From positions 1-64,000 of the forward strand of contig CAJOIF010000018.1 of assembly GCA_905234765.1 (NCBI GenBank): a stretch of DNA of 64,000 nucleotides, read 5' to 3'. Shown piece by piece: positions 59,361 through 64,000 of the stretch. The notes under the pieces were generated by a model that saw nothing but the letters and a program-made list of their open reading frames with translations, was not told the DNA's origin and made no database searches. The stretch is from an uncultured Bacteroidales bacterium (GTDB lineage: Bacteria > Bacteroidota > Bacteroidia > Bacteroidales > F082). The translations under genes and the position numbers were made by a program. Every line of letters starts with the position of its first letter. The stretch's first letter is position 1.

Positions 59361-61007
59361 ATGAAAAACATAACTACCCTCATCCTCACCTGGCTCCTTT
59401 CCGTGAGCCTATTCGCCCAAGAAAAGCAGAACAACTTCGAAATCGCCAAGAGCCTCGACATCTACAACAGCCTCCTGCGTGAACTGAACCTCAACTATGT
59501 CGATGAAATCAATCCAGGCGAGCTCAACGAAGCGGCCATCAACGCCATGCTCGATGGACTGGACCCTTACACGGTGTTTATCCCCGAATCGGACATCGAG
59601 AACGCACGCTTCATGACGACTGGTGAATACGGCGGCATCGGCGCCTTGATTCAGTACGATGGCGAGTATTCCCGCATCTCTGAACCTTATTATGGTTGGC
59701 CCGCACAAAAAATGGGTCTTATCGCAGGTGATGCCATCCTTGAGGTGAATGGCGTGGATTGCCATAAGAAAAACACCCAAGAGGTGAGCGAGTTACTCAA
59801 GGGCCAGCCGGGCACCACAGTGAAGTTGAAATTGAAGCGTTATGGTGTGGAAAAACCCATCGAAAAGACCTTGAAACGCGAAAAAGTGAAGATTGATAAC
59901 ATCCCTTATTATACTGTGTTTGACAATGGAATTGCCTATTTATCGTTGAGTGGTTTCACGCGCGACGTGGCCAAGGAACTGAAAGAAAAGTTTGTGGAGA
60001 TGAGGAAAAACAAGCAGTTGAAAGGTTTCATCCTCGACTTGCGCGGCAACGGCGGAGGACTGATGAACGAGGCAGTGGATATCGTGAATTTGTTTATTCC
60101 CAAGGGGCAGCCAGTCGTATCGATGAAAGGTAAGGCGGCTACAGCCAACAGTGTTCACAACACCACTAACGATCCGGTGGATTTGGAGATTCCTTTGGCT
60201 GTTCTTGTTGACGGCAACAGCGCCTCGGCTAGTGAGATTGTGGCAGGAGCCATCCAAGACTACGACCGAGGTGTCATCATAGGGGAACGTACGTTCGGAA
60301 AGGGTTTGGTGCAGAACATCCTGCCGTTGAGCTATAACACGCAAATGAAGGTGACCGTGGCACATTATTACATCCCCAGTGGCCGTTGTATCCAGGAGAT
60401 TGACTATTCGCATAAGAAAGACACGACACAGGTAAAGCGAGACACGCTCGGCAAGCCGTTCACAACGGTTCATGGGCGCACGGTTTATGAAGGACACGGC
60501 ATCATGCCCGATGTGAAGGTCAGCCGCGATCCATACGCTACCGTGACGGCTTATCTCTACGGCAAGAGTTATATCTTCGACTATGCCAACAAGTTCTACC
60601 ATGAGCATAAGAGTATTGATTCTGCCGACATGTTCCAAATTGATGATGCCACTTATCAGGATTTCATGAAGTTTGTGAAAGACAAGAACTTCAGTTATAC
60701 CACCGAGAGTGAGAAGGCCATTGAGAAGCTGAAAAAAGCCGCCCAAGAGGAAGGCTATCTCGATAAGATACAGCCTCAGATTGACCTTTTGGAAAAGAAC
60801 TTCGCAGCAGAGAAAGCCAACGACCTTATCAGTAACCGGAAAGATATTGAGGAATTGTTGTGTTCCGAGATTGTAAGCCGATATTATTACCAGAAAGGGC
60901 GTATCATTGCCTCTCTCCAAAACGACCCAGACTTACGTCGCGCCTTTGAAATCCTGCTCAATACCAACGGGAAGGATGAATACCACAGCATCTTGAGCGG
61001 CAATTGA
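59361..61007 (+). CDS. S41-family C-terminal processing peptidase
   Basis: 548 aa with a signal peptide (SVSLFAQ, ~18). A PDZ domain (~85-170) is followed by the protease core with the catalytic Ser289 in GNSASASEIVAG and Lys ~314 in RTFGKGLVQ. It cleaves periplasmic proteins from the C-terminus, as Prc/CtpA. It ends with helical tails (~470-548). The next gene starts in overlap with its stop (TGATG). Confidence 0.93.
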   Translation: MKNITTLILTWLLSVSLFAQEKQNNFEIAKSLDIYNSLLRELNLNYVDEINPGELNEAAINAMLDGLDPYTVFIPESDIENARFMTTGEYGGIGALIQYDGEYSRISEPYYGWPAQKMGLIAGDAILEVNGVDCHKKNTQEVSELLKGQPGTTVKLKLKRYGVEKPIEKTLKREKVKIDNIPYYTVFDNGIAYLSLSGFTRDVAKELKEKFVEMRKNKQLKGFILDLRGNGGGLMNEAVDIVNLFIPKGQPVVSMKGKAATANSVHNTTNDPVDLEIPLAVLVDGNSASASEIVAGAIQDYDRGVIIGERTFGKGLVQNILPLSYNTQMKVTVAHYYIPSGRCIQEIDYSHKKDTTQVKRDTLGKPFTTVHGRTVYEGHGIMPDVKVSRDPYATVTAYLYGKSYIFDYANKFYHEHKSIDSADMFQIDDATYQDFMKFVKDKNFSYTTESEKAIEKLKKAAQEEGYLDKIQPQIDLLEKNFAAEKANDLISNRKDIEELLCSEIVSRYYYQKGRIIASLQNDPDLRRAFEILLNTNGKDEYHSILSGN

Positions 61008-62620
61008 TGAGCTCACAGGCTTCCATACGACCCTATCTGAACCAGGCCTATCTTTTGGGCTTGATGATAATGGCTGTTGGACTCACACTCTCGCCTTTTT
61101 TGATGAGCCTCTCGCAGTTTTGGCTGGTCATCGTGTGGATTGTCGATGCACTTGTTCCTTGGTCGGTGCCCGAAGGGCGGGGGATTAAAAATAAACTCTC
61201 CCGTTTTTGGAATAACAAGCCTGCCGTCCTGCTCGTCTTGTTCTATTTGATGCATGTCATAGGTCTGCTCTATACCACTGATTTTCAGTATGCCTTGAAA
61301 GACCTCCGCGTCAAGTTGCCTATTTTGGTGCTGCCTTTCGTCATGTCGGGCATGGAACCGTTGGAACGCAAGCGTTTTGATCTGCTGATGAATGTGTATG
61401 TGCTGTCGGTCTTCGTGGCGACACTGATCAGTTTTTCCATTTATGTAAAGCATGAATACGAGGATATTCGTGAGATATCTCATATCATCAGCCACATCAG
61501 GTTCTGCCTGCATATCGTGTTTTGTATGGCGGTCATTGGCTATTATTTGGTCATGCGCAAGGCATCATGGTGGAGCCGCATGTTACAAGTGGTGCTGCTC
61601 TTTTGGTTTGCCTATCAGATCTTTATCTTTGAGTCGTTGTCGGGCTATGTAATCCTTGTTGCTGTTATTGTGTTGTCGGTCGTCTATGCCTTCCTGCAAT
61701 GGAAAAAGGGGATGGGTTGGCGTATTGGCATAGGGATTGCGGCGGTAGCGGTGTTGGTGGCGATTTCAGTGCTGTTGTTCCGTCAGGTCAAGCCGCTGGT
61801 GGAAGTGAAGCCAGTGGATTTCAGTACCTTGGAAAAGAAAACGGCTCTCGGCAACGACTATTGGCATGATACCATTCACAATCCCGTTGAGGATGGACGT
61901 TATGTGGGCTTGTATTACTGCCGCAAGGAGTTGCAGGAGGCGTGGCCGCAACGTAGTGCGATGCCGCTTGACGGTCGGGCTGCCAATGGGGAACTGTTGG
62001 AGGCTACCCTGGCGCGTTATTTGACTTCCAGGGACTTGCGTAAGGACGCTGAAGGCGTGATGGCACTCACCGATGAAGACATCCGCAACATTGAGCAGGG
62101 AGTGACCAATTACAACAATTGGAAACATCCAGGGTTGCGTGCAAGATTGTCGTCCACCTTATTTGAATATGGACTATACCGAAAATATGACAACCCCAAT
62201 GGTGGCTCCCTCTCGCAGCGTATTGAGTTCACGCGTGCTTCGTTCCATATCATCCGACAGCATCCATGCTTTGGCGTGGGTACGGGCGATGTACCACAAG
62301 CGTTCAATCAAGCATACGATGAAATCCACTCGCCGTTGAAAGAGACATTCCGATTCCGTGCTCATAATCAGTATCTTGCCATCGCAGTAGCTTTCGGTTT
62401 GGTGGGATTGGCATACTTCCTTGTCGTGTTGCTCTATCCCTATTTTTCATCAAAGAAGTACCGCAGCTATCTTTACACGGTCTTCCTTTGCATCATGTTG
62501 CTGTCCATGTTCCCTGAGGACACTTTGGAAACGCAGGCGGGGGCTTCATTGTTTGCTTTCTTCGAAGCACTCTTTATTTCATCACCATCACTTTTCCGAC
62601 AGTCCCCTCGGCGGTCTTGA
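61007..62620 (+). CDS. O-antigen ligase/polymerase-like membrane protein
   Basis: 537 aa from ATG 61007; a TTG immediately upstream is in frame but unlikely. About ten membrane helices are present, with a large periplasmic loop (~265-420) carrying FHIIRQHPCFGVGTGDVPQAF and the RAHNQYL motif, as in Wzy_C/WaaL-type proteins. It should transfer or polymerise a glycan on the periplasmic face. Its last 47 bp overlap the convergent esterase gene. Confidence 0.85.
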   Translation: MSSQASIRPYLNQAYLLGLMIMAVGLTLSPFLMSLSQFWLVIVWIVDALVPWSVPEGRGIKNKLSRFWNNKPAVLLVLFYLMHVIGLLYTTDFQYALKDLRVKLPILVLPFVMSGMEPLERKRFDLLMNVYVLSVFVATLISFSIYVKHEYEDIREISHIISHIRFCLHIVFCMAVIGYYLVMRKASWWSRMLQVVLLFWFAYQIFIFESLSGYVILVAVIVLSVVYAFLQWKKGMGWRIGIGIAAVAVLVAISVLLFRQVKPLVEVKPVDFSTLEKKTALGNDYWHDTIHNPVEDGRYVGLYYCRKELQEAWPQRSAMPLDGRAANGELLEATLARYLTSRDLRKDAEGVMALTDEDIRNIEQGVTNYNNWKHPGLRARLSSTLFEYGLYRKYDNPNGGSLSQRIEFTRASFHIIRQHPCFGVGTGDVPQAFNQAYDEIHSPLKETFRFRAHNQYLAIAVAFGLVGLAYFLVVLLYPYFSSKKYRSYLYTVFLCIMLLSMFPEDTLETQAGASLFAFFEALFISSPSLFRQSPRRS

Positions 62621-63665
62621 CGAAATATAATCCTTCAGGTAATCCGCTTACATCTATCTGGTTAGTGCCTTTTTTCAAGGGGTACGTCGCCATAATGCGC
62701 CCTTGCAGGTCAATCACTTCGATGCTTGATTCTGCTTCCACCTCGATGTTGCAACGCCCCGTGGTGGGATTGGGCCACAGATTAAGCCGAGGTGCTTCGG
62801 GTTCGGCAATGCCGACATTGCCTCCGTTGCCTTTGGTGAAAAAGTCATGAATGGCGTTAAAGTAGCTGATGTCGTACTGGTTCTCGTTGAGATACCAGGT
62901 GTGATTACCGCCGATGACTTTGATGTGCTGCACTTCGGCATCGCCTTCGTAGGTGTAGCGCACAAAACGCAGTCCGTCATTGTGCAAGTCGGGAAGAGTG
63001 TCGATAGTAGGTTCGTTAGTGCAATGGTTGGCATTTTTCCAATAATTGAGGATGGCTTCTACGCTCAGGCCGAGGTTGCCTCCGAAGTACTGTGAGTTGC
63101 CGTCGTAGCCCACCACGGGGTCGGAGGTGCCGTGGATGTGCAGCATCTTGACGGGAGCCACCGCCGAATAGGATGCCATCGTGTGCGTGATGAGTCCGCT
63201 TACAGGCGCACAAGCGGTGATGCGGTCGCCGTGCTCGATGGCCATGCGGTGCGTCATGAAACCGCCCATTGAGAAGCCTGTGAAGAAGACGCTGTCCAAG
63301 TCAACGGAATAATGGACGGCCAATGTGTCTAAAAGGGCCATCAGGAAGCCCGAGTCGTCGATATTGCTGCTCATCAATGCCGCGTTCCACATAGTGTAGC
63401 CGGATTGTGCAAGGGCTTGCGGCACCACCATTATCCAGCCGTACTGGTCAGCGATCTGTTGGAAATGAAACTCATTGTCCAAGCGGGTGATGTTGTCGCC
63501 CAAACCATGCAGGAAATACACGACCGGCATCGCTTCTTTGTTTTGCGAGGGGGTCTTCACCAAATACTCGCGTTGACCGCCTTGCCATTCAAAATATTGA
63601 ATTTGAGCCTGTACTGATGTTACCGATATTAAGAGCGACAGGATAAAAAAGCATCTCTTTTTCAT
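62574..63665 (-). CDS. Secreted T9SS esterase (polyhydroxybutyrate depolymerase/feruloyl esterase-like)
   Basis: 363 aa from ATG 63665 (MKKRCFFILS). The signal peptide ends near SVQAQ. The alpha/beta hydrolase core has HGLGDN (oxyanion region), nucleophile Ser in TGFSMGGF, Asp in HGTSDPVVGYDG and His in GGNHTWYLNE. A T9SS type A sorting domain follows (LNLWPNPTTGRCNIEVE ... GLPEGLYFVKTAEG ... KVMVMK). The protein is likely anchored on the cell surface and may remove ferulate or acetate esters from plant polymers; substrate is inferred only. Confidence 0.9.
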   Translation of the reverse strand: MKKRCFFILSLLISVTSVQAQIQYFEWQGGQREYLVKTPSQNKEAMPVVYFLHGLGDNITRLDNEFHFQQIADQYGWIMVVPQALAQSGYTMWNAALMSSNIDDSGFLMALLDTLAVHYSVDLDSVFFTGFSMGGFMTHRMAIEHGDRITACAPVSGLITHTMASYSAVAPVKMLHIHGTSDPVVGYDGNSQYFGGNLGLSVEAILNYWKNANHCTNEPTIDTLPDLHNDGLRFVRYTYEGDAEVQHIKVIGGNHTWYLNENQYDISYFNAIHDFFTKGNGGNVGIAEPEAPRLNLWPNPTTGRCNIEVEAESSIEVIDLQGRIMATYPLKKGTNQIDVSGLPEGLYFVKTAEGTVGKVMVMK

Positions 63666-63695
63666 AATAGATTTGATTTTGATAGTTTTCGATGG

Positions 63696-63703
63696 CAAAA
63701 GTA
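63696..63703 (-). promoter_or_regulatory. Predicted -7 element of the esterase gene
   Basis: CAAAAGTA (TACTTTTG on the coding strand) fits TAnnTTTG, 30 bases upstream of ATG 63665, so the longer open frame to 63779 is unlikely. Confidence 0.55.
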
Positions 63704-63716
63704 GAACTTTTTCCCT

Positions 63717-63724
63717 TATCTTTG
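63717..63724 (+). promoter_or_regulatory. Predicted -7 element of the terminal glycosyltransferase gene
   Basis: TATCTTTG fits TAnnTTTG, 26 bases upstream of the ATG at 63751; it is divergent from the esterase promoter. Confidence 0.55.
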
Positions 63725-63750
63725 CACGTTGAAAGAAAAACGCATTTGGT

Positions 63751-64000
63751 ATGTCAGAGAATTTAGTAATCATACCCACCTACAAGGAGAAAGAGAACAT
63801 TGAGAACATCATCCGCTATGTGTTCAACTTGCCGATGGCGTTCGATATTTTGATTATCGACGACAACAGCCCTGACGGCACTGCCGACATCGTGAAAAGC
63901 CTGATGACAGAATTCGGCGACCGCCTATTCATGATTCAAAGGTCAGGCAAGTTGGGTCTCGGAACGGCTTATATCACGGGCTTCAAGTGGGCCTTAGAGC
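63751..64000 (+). CDS. Polyprenol-phosphate mannosyltransferase-like glycosyltransferase, 5' part
   Basis: The first 83 codons are present; the gene runs off the window. It reads NLVIIPTYKEKENIENIIRY, then ILIIDDNSPDGTADIV and KLGLGTAYITGFKWAL, the hallmarks of DPM1-like GT2 enzymes that load mannose or a similar sugar from GDP-mannose onto polyprenyl phosphate. Confidence 0.9.
   Translation, partial: MSENLVIIPTYKEKENIENIIRYVFNLPMAFDILIIDDNSPDGTADIVKSLMTEFGDRLFMIQRSGKLGLGTAYITGFKWALE

Noticed and set aside
59940..60920. 326-codon open frame antisense to the S41 peptidase gene
   Set aside because: The plus strand encodes an intact protease with all motifs; the antisense frame shows no family features and is typical of mirror open frames in moderately GC-rich genes.

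Overview
The window looks like a chromosomal segment of an uncultured member of the Bacteroidales. The evidence is the repeated promoter -7 element TAnnTTTG with weak or absent Shine-Dalgarno sequences, TonB-dependent receptors with N-terminal carboxypeptidase-like domains, type IX secretion (T9SS) C-terminal sorting domains, and Bacteroidetes-specific neighbourhoods such as DUF4271-hemD-rnpA-yidD-ctpA and pheT-sigma54 regulator-lptE-secG. No phage, integrase, transposase, CRISPR array or tRNA gene was seen. The only RNA gene is the 3' end of a 5S rRNA at the left edge.

Layout. 1-100: 5S rRNA end and terminator. 0.1-3.1 kb: yraN facing a large transglutaminase-like lipoprotein. 3.3-5.9 kb: two genes with elaborate upstream sites, an AAA/DUF4143 ATPase with three 22-bp repeats at exact 40-bp steps and a Fic-family AMPylase with GGTGGTAA palindromes. 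6.0-9.5 kb: a TonB-dependent receptor coupled to an ATP-grasp enzyme. 9.6-15.1 kb: a TerB-like small protein, then the rsmG-M16 protease-MFS cluster on the minus strand. 15.2-16.4 kb: a LysM glucosaminidase and a small protein with a PLGSG-helix-basic tail. 16.75-25.3 kb: one giant BspA-like T9SS surface protein gene, split by a frame break that lies at the edge of a perfect 99-bp direct repeat. 25.3-25.9 kb: mostly non-coding, with a dispersed repeat and a 36-codon truncated gene.

25.9-38.5 kb: a glycosyltransferase, an outer-membrane barrel protein, a flavodoxin lipoprotein, a TolC-MacA-MacB-type export operon, an M28 peptidase, and a compact set of small genes (zinc ribbon, DUF3795, CDP-alcohol phosphotransferase, GNAT). 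38.6-44.0 kb: the pheT-to-secG housekeeping operon (minus). 44.1-46.4 kb: an M20 amidohydrolase divergent from manA. 46.5-53.0 kb: TlpA-like thioredoxin, DUF6029 barrel, Omp28-like lipoprotein, then an MBOAT/SGNH pair likely to O-acylate an envelope glycan. 53.0-57.0 kb (minus): aspartokinase, trmO, MORN and DUF1963 genes. 57.0-62.6 kb (plus): DUF4271, hemD, rnpA, yidD, ctpA and an O-antigen ligase-like protein. The right edge has a T9SS esterase divergent from a truncated polyprenol-phosphate mannosyltransferase-like gene.

The most unusual feature is the giant surface-protein gene. Its N-terminal part (2003 aa) has a signal peptide but no sorting domain, while the sorting domain lies in another frame downstream. 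Recombination between the two 99-bp repeats would remove 5579 bp and join signal peptide and sorting domain in frame. Three small families of dispersed palindromic repeats are also shared between loci in the window, one copy lying inside the sorting-domain coding sequence and one in the predicted manA leader.
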